A DNA stretch of 64,000 nucleotides from the NCBI GenBank assembly GCA_963770375.1, contig CAVYPM010000019.1:5203-69202 (forward strand), given 5' to 3'. Both the position numbers and the translations under genes were made by a program. This document shows positions 1 to 9,071 of the stretch, one piece after another (position 1 is the first letter of the stretch; each line of letters opens with the position of its first letter). Below the pieces are notes generated by a model. It made no database searches and was not told the origin of the DNA. It saw only the letters and a list, made by a program, of their open reading frames with translations. Source of the stretch: DASVBE01 sp963770375 (GTDB lineage Bacteria; Actinomycetota; Actinomycetes; Streptosporangiales; Streptosporangiaceae).

Positions 1-9
1 GCTGCCCTC

Positions 10-486
10 TCAGCCCAGGTAGGGCTCGGGTCGTTTGTCCAGATAGTGCTGGATGCGCTGGCGCATCGACGGGTGCATCGGCAAGGCCTGGATGGCGTCT
101 GGGTGGACCCATTGCGGCTCAGATGTCTCGCTGCTCGGCTGCAGCTTCCCGCCAACCGGCCGGGCGGTGAAGACGACCGAGAACTCCTGCCGGGCTTCGC
201 CGTTGCTGGTGTAGAGGATCACGTGGCGGGGGTTGGTGTAGATCCCGACTAGGCCAGTGATCGTGCAGGTGATCCCGGTTTCTTCCTGGGTTTCGCGGAC
301 GGCTGCGTCGGTGATCGACTCGCCGGGGTCCATGCCGCCGCCCGGGACTGCCCAGTTGCCGTTGTCGGTGCGGCGGATCATCAGGATCTCGCCGGGATCG
401 TTGACCACGATCACGTTGGCGGAGGGGACGATGCTGTTGGCCTTTGGTGCCGCTGGGTCGTCGAGGTAGTCGATCCGCTCACCCAT
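10..486 (-). CDS. NUDIX hydrolase, Pif-like
   Basis: A 158-residue Nudix hydrolase. The Nudix box is complete at about residues 50-72 (G-x5-E-x7-REx2EExG), so the metal-binding catalytic glutamates are present. Such enzymes hydrolyse nucleoside diphosphates linked to another group; the substrate here cannot be read from sequence. In pSAM2 the immunity factor Pif is a Nudix protein that blocks redundant transfer into cells already carrying the element, and the same position in this element suggests that role (inference). The gene overlaps the end of the upstream XRE regulator by 8 bp, so the two are probably translationally coupled. The stop codon is only 9 bp from the window edge. Confidence 0.85.
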   Translation of the reverse strand: MGERIDYLDDPAAPKANSIVPSANVIVVNDPGEILMIRRTDNGNWAVPGGGMDPGESITDAAVRETQEETGITCTITGLVGIYTNPRHVILYTSNGEARQEFSVVFTARPVGGKLQPSSETSEPQWVHPDAIQALPMHPSMRQRIQHYLDKRPEPYLG

Positions 487-1249
487 CTATGACCACCTTC
501 TGGCCGGTCCAGGCCTTGCGGGTCTGGTCCCATACACGGTCAAAGCTGCGGGCGTAGGTCTGGAACACGGTTCCCGAACTGAGATGCCGCAGGTGCAGGA
601 CCGGGGCGAAGTGAGCAGGGACCCCGTAGGCGTGGGTGTTGACCAGCATGTCGTCATCGAACCAGTAGATCGAGTTGTACAGGGTCGTAGAGTGCAGCCT
701 GATCCGGATGCCGGGATGGCTGGCGAAGGGCCGGTAGTAAGCCAGCAGGACGTTGCGGATCTTCGCCGCGATCGCATCACCAATGTCCTCCTCCTGCCCG
801 CGCAGCGCGACCTGGGGGCAGTCCGGGTCACCAATCAGGATGCGGATGGAAGCTCCCTCGTCGGCCTTCTTCTTCAGCAGCTCGATCTTGCGGGAGTGCT
901 GCTCGGCAAGGAAGAACCCCGAGTAGACCAGGATGCCGATGTTGTCGATCGCGTTCTCGAACAGCCTGGCCCACAGGTCGTCGGGCACGTCGGCCCGGTA
1001 GGGGTAGATCTGGACGATCTCCGATTCTGTGATCTCGCTGCGCCGTTTGCGTGAGTAGCCATCGGGCCACAGCCATCCCTCGTCCTTCTGCACCAGCACC
1101 GAGATCCGGTGCCGGAACTGCGGATACGGAGTTCGGCCCTGGGTGACCCAGCGCTCGACTGTCTTGGAGTTCACGCCCAGGTCTGCCGCTAGGTCCTCAG
1201 GGGTGACGCGGGCTGCCATGAGCGCGTCCCGGAGCCGGTCGTTCGCCAT
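479..1249 (-). CDS. XRE-family regulator with C-terminal PLD-like domain
   Basis: A 256-residue protein. Residues 1-50 form a Cro/C1-type helix-turn-helix (leucine-rich start, then VTPEDLAADLGVNSKTVERW). Residues about 90-250 resemble a phospholipase D-like fold. A motif of the shape HSTTLYNSIYWFDD occurs where catalytic PLD proteins have HxKxxxxD, and the lysine is absent, so the domain is probably a sensor rather than an enzyme (inference). It is read divergently from the replication and transfer genes and shares the 175-bp spacer that holds inverted repeats. This fits a repressor of the element, comparable in position to the GntR-type KorSA of pSAM2 but from another family. The ATG start follows a weak ribosome-binding site. 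Confidence 0.75.
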   Translation of the reverse strand: MANDRLRDALMAARVTPEDLAADLGVNSKTVERWVTQGRTPYPQFRHRISVLVQKDEGWLWPDGYSRKRRSEITESEIVQIYPYRADVPDDLWARLFENAIDNIGILVYSGFFLAEQHSRKIELLKKKADEGASIRILIGDPDCPQVALRGQEEDIGDAIAAKIRNVLLAYYRPFASHPGIRIRLHSTTLYNSIYWFDDDMLVNTHAYGVPAHFAPVLHLRHLSSGTVFQTYARSFDRVWDQTRKAWTGQKVVIDG

Positions 1250-1293
1250 GGCTGATCCTTCTAAGGGACGTCTAGGGACTGACTTGGACCACA

Positions 1294-1327
1294 GTAACTC
1301 GTCCTAGCCGGTCCTTGTGGGAGTTAC
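1294..1327. promoter_or_regulatory. Operator-like inverted repeat in divergent spacer
   Basis: Between the XRE regulator and the first plus-strand gene, GTAACTC (1294-1300) and GAGTTAC (1321-1327) form a perfect 7-bp inverted repeat with a 20-bp spacer. Nearby GGGAC is repeated (1265-1269, 1275-1279) and CTAGGGAC (1273) is nearly complementary to GTCCTAG (1301). The site is well placed for binding by the XRE protein and control of both directions. The binding protein is inferred. Confidence 0.4.
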
Positions 1328-1424
1328 GGCGTCCCGCCCGCCGCGGCCAGATTGGAACCGTGGCCAATCCGGCCATTCACAGCACTAGCCCCACAGAGGG
1401 GCTGCCACAGAAGGAGTGGTTGTC

Positions 1425-1745
1425 ATGCGTCTGATGCTCGACACGTCGGCGGTGACGTTCCAGGTGACCCGGGCGGCGGAGGCGCGCAAGGACTTCGGCA
1501 AGGACGTGCAGAAGGTGGACCGCGAAAGCGGCCGCCCGCAGTGGGTTGTGGAGGTGCTCGCCCAGGACACCGAGCGCGGGGAGGTGATCCGGATCACGGT
1601 GACTGGTGACCAGCCCAAGGTGAACCCGGGCCAGTCCGTGCGCTTCGAGGCCCTGGAGGCGATCGCCTGGAACAACAACGGCAAGGGCGGCGTGGCCTAC
1701 CGGGCCGCGGCCATCCACCCCGCACAGCAGTCCCGCGCCGCCTGA
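1425..1745 (+). CDS. SCO3933-family small regulatory protein of AICEs
   Basis: A protein of about 106 residues of the small actinomycete family annotated as SCO3933-type regulator or replication activator, found at the start of the replication and transfer gene set of integrative elements. The match is to the general pattern: a beta-rich N-terminus (MRLMLDTSAVTF), a central segment with WVVEVLAQD, and a C-terminal segment ending near the words NNNGKGGVAYRA. I chose the ATG at 1425 rather than the GTG at 1416, because AAGGAG at 1411-1416 lies 8 bases before that ATG. It is the first gene to the right of the divergent operator region, so it is probably repressed by the XRE protein. Confidence 0.7.
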   Translation: MRLMLDTSAVTFQVTRAAEARKDFGKDVQKVDRESGRPQWVVEVLAQDTERGEVIRITVTGDQPKVNPGQSVRFEALEAIAWNNNGKGGVAYRAAAIHPAQQSRAA

Positions 1746-1835
1746 GCCCAGCGCGCATCTCTCCCGCCCTGCCTGTTCTGGCAGGCACACCTACCGGCAG
1801 TCACTCGGCATCACCAGCAGAAAGGAACCGCTGCG

Positions 1836-2210
1836 ATGACCAGCAGCACCACCAAGATCAAGGCCGTCAGCGACGGCAACGGCACCACCAGCGCGGTCCT
1901 GCGCCCCGGCGCCAGGACCTGGCTGCCCTGCGTGACCACGAGGCCAAGACCCTCATCGGCTCTGGTCTGCGAGGCCAACCGCACAACGTCAGCTGTCGCG
2001 CATGACATGTTCGACGCCATCTACGACCGGGACAGCAAGAAGTCCCCGGCCGCCCAGCTGCAGGACCGCCTGTGCGAGGCGCTGACCTGCCTGGAAACCA
2101 CCGATCACTACCTGCGGATGCTCGGCAGCGTCCTCGACGAGCGCGCCGAGACCCAGGACCGCTCCGAGCAGGACGGCGACCCGGAGGACCCGGGAGAGCC
2201 GCCGTTCTAG
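1836..2210 (+). CDS. Hypothetical AICE protein, probably frame-disturbed
   Basis: An open frame of 124 codons with an AAAGGA ribosome-binding site at 1820-1825, 10 bases before the ATG. I do not recognise the family. The C-terminal half (from about 1999) is hydrophilic, has helical segments (AAQLQDRLCEALTCLETTDHYL) and ends in an acidic tail. The middle (about 1905-1990) reads more protein-like in another frame (QDLAALRDHEAKTLIGSG), which suggests two compensating single-base errors. It lies between the SCO3933-like gene and the transfer genes, where these elements usually carry one to three small uncharacterised genes. Confidence 0.5.
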   Translation: MTSSTTKIKAVSDGNGTTSAVLRPGARTWLPCVTTRPRPSSALVCEANRTTSAVAHDMFDAIYDRDSKKSPAAQLQDRLCEALTCLETTDHYLRMLGSVLDERAETQDRSEQDGDPEDPGEPPF

Positions 2211-2302
2211 ATGCGAGCGCCGGGCTGGAGGACGGCAATCCTCCGGCCCGGCCAGCCACCGAAAACCCATCCCAACTGCTCAATCAGAAAGGGGTACGTG
2301 GC

Positions 2303-2720
2303 GTGTTTCACGTTATCAGCGCGGCGCTGGCCCGCCTAGCACGGCGGATCGAGCCCATCCGTGACGGCCGCATCAGCGAGGCCGCCTCCTGGCACGGCTG
2401 GACGGCCGTCCAGGTCTCCCGCGGCACGTGGGAGTACCGCGACCCGCGGTTCACCGACCTGGCCATGGACCGGCAAGGCCTGCGCTCGGGCTGCGAGCAC
2501 TGCGACGACAAGACCCGCGATCGCGATCGACAACCGGGCCGTGGAGGGCATCGCCTCCCCGCTGGTCCCGTCCTGGACCCAGACCGCGATCACCGATCGC
2601 ATCCAGCCGCCTGGGCCACGGTCCCGGTCTGGACCCGCGACCGGCCAGCCCGGCGTGTTCACCGCCAGCGGCCAGACCCTGGCCGGCATCGCAGGGCCGC
2701 GCGGACACCGGGAGGCCGTG
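2303..2720 (+). pseudogene. Hypothetical AICE protein, frameshifted
   Basis: Starting at GTG 2303, with AAAGGGG at 2288-2294, a frame encodes about 75 residues (VFHVISAALARLARRIEP, then a segment with SWHGWTAVQVSRGTWEYRDP) that look like a real conserved protein. After about 2520 the protein-like frame shifts by one and continues (AIAIDNRAVEGIASPLVP) toward the next gene. The family is not one I can name. Genes with this tryptophan-rich start are usual directly before the FtsK/TraB gene in Streptomyces elements, so a role in transfer or its control is likely but unproven. Confidence 0.45.
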
Positions 2721-4311
2721 ATGGCCGCCAAGCCCAGCCCGCGCAACCACCGCAACAACCCCTATGTGCTGGACGGGTTCGCCGCCCAGCTGCACACCAG
2801 CGCCGCCGGTTCCCTGTGGCGGCTGCGCTCCGAAGTGACCGTCCTCGCCGTGCTCGGCGGGGCGTACTTCGGGCTGTACCGGGCCCTGTCCGGGTCGTTC
2901 ATCTCCGCGGCCGTGGTCCTGGCCGTCATCGTCACCGCGGTGCTGTGGCGCCTCCGTCGCGCCGGTTCATTACCCGGCGGGCCTGGTGCGTGATCTCGCG
3001 GCACCGTATCCAGCGGGTGTTCTGGGAAACCCGCATGCACACACGGTCCGGCCGCCTGTCGCTGGTCCTGTGGATCCGCCCGACCCAGGTCGGGTGAGAC
3101 GGCGCTGATCTGGTGCCGCGCCGGGATCTGCTTCGAGGACCTCGAAGCCCACACCGGCGAACTCGCCGCGGCCTGCTACGCCCGCGAAGCCCGCGTCGAG
3201 AAATCCAAGCGGTGGGCGCAGCTGGTCACCGTTCACATCGTGCGCCGCGACACCCTCGCGGCCCGCACCGTCATCGCCTCCGGGCTGGCACCGCTGCCGG
3301 TGCCCGAGGTCCGGCGATACCACCTCCACAGCCGCCTGAGCGCGGCTCCTGTCCGGGATGCTCCCGGGCCCTGGCCGCACACGGCCTGGGCCCCGGGGGC
3401 TTCCCCCACTCCCCACCCATGCAGGACGCCTGGCTTCCGGAAGGGACGTGATAGGCCATGGCACCCGACCCTGCCCGCCGCGCCGCTGTCGATCTGGCAC
3501 CCGGTGCACCTGGGCACCGATGAGATGGGCCGCCCGGTGCGGGTGACCCTCGCCGAGCGCAACATGCTCATCGGCGGCGAACCCGGCGGCGGCAAGTCCG
3601 TCGCCCTGCAGCTGATCACCGCGCACGGCGCCCTGTCGCCGGACTGCGAGCTGATCCTGGTCGACGGCAAGCGGGTCGAACTCGGACTGTGGCGCGACTG
3701 CGCGACCCGGTTCATCGGCCCGTCGCTCGATGACGCGATCGAGACCATGCACTGGCTGCAGGACATGATCGACGAGCGCACCGAATGGCTGCTCGACCAC
3801 GAAGAGCGCAAGATCACCCGCGACCTGGGGTTCCCGGTCTACCTGATGCCCGTCGACGAGGTCGCCTACTTCTCGGCCACCAAGGGCACCACCGTCCAGC
3901 AGAAGGAGTTCAACGCCGCCAACCGCGACGTGGTCGCCCGCGGCCGCGCCCCGGGCATCATCGCCGTCGAGGCCACCCAGCGGCCCTCGGCCGACATCAT
4001 CCCCACGTCCCTGCGGGACCTGTTCGGCTACCGGTGGGCGTTCCGCTGCTCCACCGAAGCCATCTCCGACACCATCCTCGGGCACGGCTGGGCCGTCCAA
4101 GGGCTACACCGCCGAGGACATCGACCCCCAGGCCCGCGGGGTGTCCTGGCTGCGCGCCGAGGACGGCTTCCCCCGCAAGGTCAAGGCCGCCTATCTCTCC
4201 GATGACCAGATCATCACCCTGGCCGAGCATGCGGCCACCGCACGTACCAGGGCAGCTAGTCATGACAGCGGCAACGTCATCCCGCTTTCCCGCAAGGATG
4301 ATGCCGCATGA
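2721..4311 (+). pseudogene. FtsK/SpoIIIE-type conjugal translocase (TraB-like), frameshifted
   Basis: Product would be the membrane-anchored hexameric ATPase that pumps double-stranded element DNA between hyphae. The N-terminus (2721-2985) has two adjacent membrane segments (VTVLAVLGGAYFGLY; ISAAVVLAVIVTAVLW). The motor domain has Walker A GGEPGGGKS near 3572, then ELILVDGKRVELGLW and the Walker B-like VYLMPVDEVAYF near 3840, followed by the RAPGIIAVEATQRPS segment typical of FtsK. The frame changes near 2985, near 3094 and near 4095. At 4095, removing one G from a GGG run restores the C-terminus (GYTAEDIDPQARGVSWLRAE) and a stop at 4309-4311 that overlaps the next ATG. I chose ATG 2721 because of the GGGAGG just upstream. 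Confidence 0.75.
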
Positions 4312-4711
4312 CTACCAGGGTTCCCTACCTGGATGGCCTGCGGAGCCGGAATATCAAACCTGAGTTCTATGACCCTGACGGTCGTCGTTATGGCCTGCCG
4401 ACCTATCCCTACCGCCTGGCCCCTGATGGCCTGCTGACAATCCGCCAGCTCCGGGCTAAGGGCCTGCGTCCTGGCGGTCAGGACATCGTCGCGCAGATTT
4501 TATGGCGGCACCGTAAGCACCGCCGGGTCGCTTACCTCTACCGAATCCAGGACGCCAAGCCGAAACGGCAGGCAACCGCGGCCCAACTGGCTGCTATTGG
4601 CAAAGCACTTGCTGCCCGCCGGACCTGTCCGTCCTGCGGCATTGAGAAGTCCTATTGCATCCCCCGGTCCCGGGTGAATGCAACGACTGCCACGACCAGC
4701 AGCAGGCATAA
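4308..4711 (+). pseudogene. RRQRL-motif zinc-binding protein, one frameshift
   Basis: A small protein family restricted to actinomycete integrative elements. The N-terminus contains DGRRYGLPTYPYRLAPDGL followed by the family motif region (TIRQLRAKGLRPGGQ) and AQILWRHRKH. The C-terminus carries two cysteine pairs, CPSCG and CNDC, expected to bind one zinc. The second pair is only reached after adding one G to a G run at about 4672, which also gives the natural stop at 4709-4711. Its ATG overlaps the translocase stop (ATGA), so the two are coupled. Exact function is unknown; the conserved position suggests help in transfer or replication. Confidence 0.7.
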
Positions 4712-4792
4712 ACCGCCACGGCACACCGCCGGGCGCCTTCGGCCATCTGGCCACCACAGTAAGAAACCCGTTCCATCCGAAAGGAAACTGTC

Positions 4793-5776
4793 ATGCCAGC
4801 AAACGTCGAATCGATGTTCTCGGTCCGCCAGATGCCCTGGCACCGAGAGGCACCATCGTGGCCGACTACCCGGGCGACTGGGCCGAGGCCCGCAGGCTCG
4901 CCGGACTGGACTGGGAACCCGTCGCCACCGACGTTTACGCCGTGACCGACTCAATGACGAGGGCAGCCCGCACTACGAGCCGATCGCAGGCTGGAAAGCC
5001 ATCGCCGTTCCGACAACGGCGCGGTCCTGTCGCTGAACCGCGACACCTACACCATCATCGACCACGGCGAGATGGGCGAGATCGTCGAAGCCGTTCTCGC
5101 CCAGCCCGACGTGAAATGGGAAACCGCAGGCGTCCTCGACCGCGGCCGGTCCGTCTGGTGCCTGGCCCTGCTCGACGAGCCGATCACGCCTGCCCGGCGA
5201 CGCCAGTCCGACGTTGCCTTACCTGGCCATCACCAACCGGCACGATGGCACCGCCGCGTGCGCGCTGCGCGCCACCGCGGTCCGCATCGTGTGCGCCAAC
5301 ACCTTCCGCGCCGCCGAACTCGAAGGCGAGCGCACCGGCGCCACCTTCTCTTTCGTCCACAAGTCCAGCTGGCGCAACCGGATCGACGAAGCGCGCCAGG
5401 CCGCTTCACCGGCGCCCGCCCGAGATGCACCGCTACAGCGAGCTCGCCCGCGGAACTGCTCGCCATCCCGATCACCCGGCGACAGCGGGAGCTGTTCATC
5501 ACGGAGTTCATCCCCATGCCGCCCGAGGGCCTGGTCACCGACCGGGTGGCCCGCAACGTCGATGAAGCCCGCAGCGCCGTGCGCCTGCTGTTCGAGTCCA
5601 CTACCAACGAGCAGATCGCCGGCACCGGCTACGGCCTGGTCCAGGCCGCCGGGCGAGTACCTCAACCACGTCCGGACTGCCCACAGTTGGGAAACCCGGC
5701 TCAACCGGACCCTGATCCGGCCCGAGCCGCTCAAGCACCGGGCCCGTTCCTCGTCCGCGAGATCACCGCGGCATGA
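4793..5776 (+). pseudogene. DUF932 / phage-plasmid-like protein, multiple frameshifts
   Basis: Protein fragments in all three frames line up to one DUF932 protein of about 325 residues: MPANVESMFSVRQMPWH, GTIVADYPGDWAEARRLAG, HYEPIAGWKAIAVP, TYTIIDHGEMGEIVEAVLAQ, PYLAITNRHDGTAACALRAT, IVCANTFRAAELEGERTGA, FITEFIPMPPEGLVTDRV and ETRLNRTLIRPEPLK. At least seven frame changes are needed. Two I reconstructed are a missing G at about 4849 and an extra C at about 5190. Hardly any amino-acid change or internal stop appears once the frames are joined. AAGGAAA lies 6 bases before the ATG. DUF932 proteins occur widely in mobile elements; their biochemical role is unknown. Confidence 0.75.
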
Positions 5777-6031
5777 CCGCTACCACGGCCGTCACCATCG
5801 GCACCAGCCGGTGCGCTGGACCACCGCGAAGGCGACCCGGCGCGGCAGCACACCAGAACCCGCACCTGCCCGGCAGGCTGAGACTGCCGGCCGCGCAGCA
5901 CGACGCACTGCACTACCCGGGGATGCCGAATGGCTCACACTCGGCAGCACAACGGGATGGCCAGCGCTTGACCGTCCGGCCGTCTCTCACCCCCAGGACC
6001 GAACCCGGCCTGGGGGTGGGGGTACGGCCGC
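5773..6031 (+). other. Unresolved small-gene region before repSA
   Basis: An ATG at 5773 overlaps the DUF932 stop (ATGA), so a small coupled gene is expected. No single frame is convincing. One frame gives ALPGDAEWLTLG near 5920 and another would end at TGA 5969-5971 after NGMASA. I do not recognise a family. The stretch is probably a small element gene broken by indels, followed by a short spacer before the initiator. Confidence 0.3.
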
Positions 6032-7500
6032 ATGCACTGCAGCTCGCACCAGCGGCGACTTCCATCGCGGCGAAGCCAGCTCGCGGCTACTGGCGACTGC
6101 TCAGCCGCTATCCGCTGGCGGGCCGGATCGAGGTGATCGACCGGGCTACCGGCCAGTCCCGGAACATGTATGACACCGACACTGAACCCGGTCATGTCCT
6201 GCTGATGCCTGCGGAGACCGCCGCGAGCATCGTCTGTCCGTCACGCTCAGCCGTCTACAGGCGCGACGCCTACCAGCTCATCCGCGCCGGGCTCGACGGC
6301 GGCAAGGGCGTCCCCGAACCGGTCGCGATCATCCAGCCGTGTTCGCCACCTTCACCGCCCCAGTCTTCGGGCTTGTCCACACCCCCGCATCGGCAGACGC
6401 GGGCATGTCTGGCGCACTGCCGGCCCCGTCGCAAGACGCGAGCTCCCGACGTTGCCCGCATGGCCGCGGATATCTGCTGCCCTCGGCACCCACCAGCCCG
6501 ACGACCCGGCGCTGGGGCGGCCCATGTGCGCGGACTGCTACGACTACACCGCGGCACGTCTCTGGCAACGCCCTGGCGCCGGAACTATGGCGCCGGTTCA
6601 CCACCATCGTCTCCGCCGCCGGCCCGTCGGCCGGCTCACCCACAATCGTCGCGCATCCGTGTCAGCGTGCGGTTCGTCAAAGTGGCCGAATATCAGGCCC
6701 GCGGCGTCATCCACTACCACGCCATCATCCGTCTCGACGCCGCTGCAGGTGGCTACCAGCCGCCACCGGCCCGCTTTGACGCGGCCTTACTGCGGCAGGC
6801 CATCCGCCAGGCTGCCTTCGCGGTTTCTCGATGCCTGGGCTTACCTGGACCGTCAACGCCCCGGCTCGCCGGAGTGGATCCCGGCAACACCGCCGCGCTT
6901 CCGCCCGTTGACCACAGCCTGCGGCGTATCGTCGGGTTCGGGACCCAGACCGACACCCGGAGCCATCCGCCCGGCCAGCGGCCTTCCCGGCACCGGCAGC
7001 AGCCTGTCGGCTCAGGCAGTGGCGAACTACATCGCCAAATACGCCACCAAAACCACCAGGCGCGGCAGGACTTCCCGACCGGCCTATCAAGGGCCCCGCC
7101 GCGATCGCACGCATTGCGCTGCGGCACCCACCACAGACGGCTCATCTCTCTTTGCTGGGAACTAGGCAAACGGCCCGCCACTGCCCAGCTGGCGCTGAAC
7201 CGCTGGACGCACATGCTCGGCTACCGCGGCCACTTCCTGACCAAATCGCGCCGGTACTCGGTTACCTTCGGCCAGCTCCGCTCCGCCCGCACGGACTACC
7301 GCCGCACCCAGCACCATCCTGACGGCGAGAAAGACCCCTGGGGCCGCGATCTAGACGACACCACCGTCTTGGTCATGGCCACCTGGGCCTATGCCGGGAC
7401 CGGTTACGCCAGCACCGCCGAACGCCAGCTCGCCCTCGCGGCTGCAGCCCGCGCTCGCGAGCACGACCGCATCGCCCGCGAGGAACTCCTGTCCGCCTGA
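6032..7500 (+). pseudogene. repSA: RepSA-type replication initiator, multiple frameshifts
   Basis: Fragments across frames match the rolling-circle initiator of pSAM2-type elements: LAGRIEVIDRATGQS, YQLIRAGLDGGKGVPE, CVFATFTAPVFGLVH-like text in the next frame, CADCYDYTAARLW, FVKVAEYQARGVIHYHAIIR (the His-rich metal-binding motif, about 6670-6735), YIAKYATKTT and finally GYRGHFLTKSRRYSVTFGQL in the long last frame to 7500. The product nicks the element origin to start replication before transfer. The motif with two histidines and the YxAKY-type segment are both intact. Several single-base frame changes between 6200 and 7150 break the gene. The start is uncertain. Confidence 0.75.
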
Positions 7501-7526
7501 CCACCAGCAAAGGAACCGATCACCGT

Positions 7527-7712
7527 ATGGACAAACTGCTGTACCGGCCCAAGGAAGCCGCCGCCGTGCTGGGCATCAGCCGCGACAAGCTGTATGACCT
7601 GATGCGCGCCGGGCGAATCACCTCCGTCAAGGACGGCCGCGCCCGGTTCATCACCGCTGACGCGCTGGCCGCCTACGTCCACATGCTCGAAACCGAAGCT
7701 GAGAGCCGCGTG
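7527..7712 (+). CDS. xis: Excisionase (Xis), MerR/helix-turn-helix type
   Basis: About 62 residues that form a compact DNA-binding protein: LLYRPKEAAAVLGISRDKLY (helix-turn-helix with the EAA..LG.S pattern of Xis proteins), then LMRAGRITSVKDGRARFI (wing) and a short helix. It directs integrase toward excision. As sequenced there is no stop: the frame runs on into the integrase at 7713. In sister elements the excisionase stop overlaps the integrase start in a GTGATG-type junction, and shifting frame by one here gives exactly that TGA (7711-7713). The fusion is thus more likely an indel than a natural fusion. AAAGGAA precedes the ATG. Confidence 0.75.
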
Positions 7713-8882
7713 ATGGCCGCCAAAGGCAAGCCCCCCAAGGGCCGTCGACGCCACAACGGCGAGGGCACCATCTCCGGTCCCCGCAAGGACGGCCGCTACG
7801 TCGGCGCGTTCTACGCCCCGACCACCGCGGGCACTTACAAGCGGGTCTATGTCTACGGCCGGACCTGGGATGCAGGCCCGTGACAAGCTCGTAGAGGCGC
7901 AGGCCAAAAGTGATGCAGAGGGATCCCGGTTGCCGCCGAATCGTGGAAGCTCGGCGCCTACCTGGATCGCTGGCTGGAGACCGTGATCAAGCCATCGCGG
8001 CGGCCCGCGACCCACGCCCTGTACGAGACGATCACCCGGCTATACCTCAAGCCCGGGCTCGGCCAGCACAACCTGCGGCGGCTGTCGGTTCCGATCGTCC
8101 AGGCCTTCCTTAACGGCAAGCTCGCCGAAGGCCAGTCCAACCGCAACGTGCACATGATGCGCCAGGTCCTGAGTGCAGCCCTGACCCGCGCGGTCCGCGA
8201 GGAACTCATCACTCGCAACGTCGCTCACCTGATAGAGCTGCCTCCCTGGGAACCCGGCGATGTCGCCCATGGACCTCCGAGGAGGCGCTGGCTTTCCTCG
8301 GCGCCGCCCGGACCGACCCGCTCTACCCCGCGTTCGTCCTGCTGATGCTCTATGGAATGCGCCGCGGTGAAGTCCTCGGGCTCCGCTGGGTAGACGTGGA
8401 TCTCGACGCCGGCCGACTGGCTATTCGCCAGCAGCTGCAGCGCGTCCACGGTGAACTGCGGACTGGTCCAGTCAAGACCCGGGCAGGCAGCCGCGACCTG
8501 CCCATCCCGGGCCTGGCCCGCGCCGCGCTGCTCGCCCGCCAGGCACAGCAGACCGATGACCGGGAAGCATTCGGCCGGGCCTGGCAGGACACCGGCCTGG
8601 TCTTCACCACCCGCAGCGGCGCTGCCCATCGAGCCGCGGAACCTGCTCCGTTCCTTCCGGCGCATCTGCGACCAGCACAAGCTCCGGGGGATCAAGGTCC
8701 ACGACCTGCGGCACACAACCGCATCACTGCTCAAGAAGATCAAGGTCCCGCCGCGTGACACCCAGATGATCCTCGGACATGCGCACATCTCAACCACGAT
8801 GCAGATCTACACCCACGTCGACGAGGAAGCCCGCAACGATGCGCTGACCGGCCTGAACGAGCTGCTCAGCGGCGGCCAGTAA
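7713..8882 (+). pseudogene. int: Tyrosine recombinase/integrase, frameshifted
   Basis: Site-specific integrase of about 390 residues that would act at the tRNA-Ala attachment site. N-terminal arm-binding part: GTISGPRKDGRYVGAFYAP and YLDRWLETVIKPSRRP. Core-binding SAM-like part: LNGKLAEGQSNRNVHMMRQV. Catalytic part: RRGEVLGLRW (first Arg), HDLRHTTASLL (His-x-x-Arg), GHAHISTT (His) and the nucleophile in IYTHVDEEA. All catalytic residues are present. The frame changes at about 7875, 7925, 8265 and 8625, so the present sequence does not encode one polypeptide. The stop at 8880-8882 is 71 bp from the tRNA 3' end. Confidence 0.85.
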
Positions 8883-8888
8883 CGCCGC

Positions 8889-8908
8889 CAACTGTGGTCA
8901 ACTGTGGT
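8889..8908. repeat. Tandem 10-bp repeat beside attachment site
   Basis: CAACTGTGGT occurs twice back to back (8889-8898 and 8899-8908), and TGGTGGTCAG continues the theme. Lying between the integrase stop and the tRNA-Ala 3' end, the copies are candidates for integrase arm-type binding sites. The role is inferred from position only. Confidence 0.45.
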
Positions 8909-8953
8909 GGTCAGCAGCCGGATCCAAGATCACGACCGGGGAGTTTTGCGAGG

Positions 8954-9026
<73 letters not shown>

Positions 9027-9071
9027 GCGGGAGCACCAGAGCCTCCCGGCCCCTGGCGCCACGCCAGTGTA

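Larger units (their letters stand above)
1..8953. mobile_element. AICE (pSAM2-like integrative conjugative element), right part
   Basis: The genes come in the order known from pSAM2-like actinomycete elements: a Nudix immunity-type gene and an XRE regulator on the minus strand, then on the plus strand a small regulator, an FtsK/TraB translocase, an RRQRL zinc protein, a DUF932 protein, a RepSA initiator, an excisionase and a tyrosine integrase. The integrase ends 71 bp from the 3' end of tRNA-Ala(GGC), which is the usual attachment arrangement, so I place the right boundary there. No second copy of the tRNA 3' end occurs in the first kilobases, so the left boundary is probably outside the window. 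Transfer would be conjugation of double-stranded DNA by the FtsK-like protein. Most plus-strand genes are cut by several frameshifts, so as sequenced the element could not work. Confidence 0.85.
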
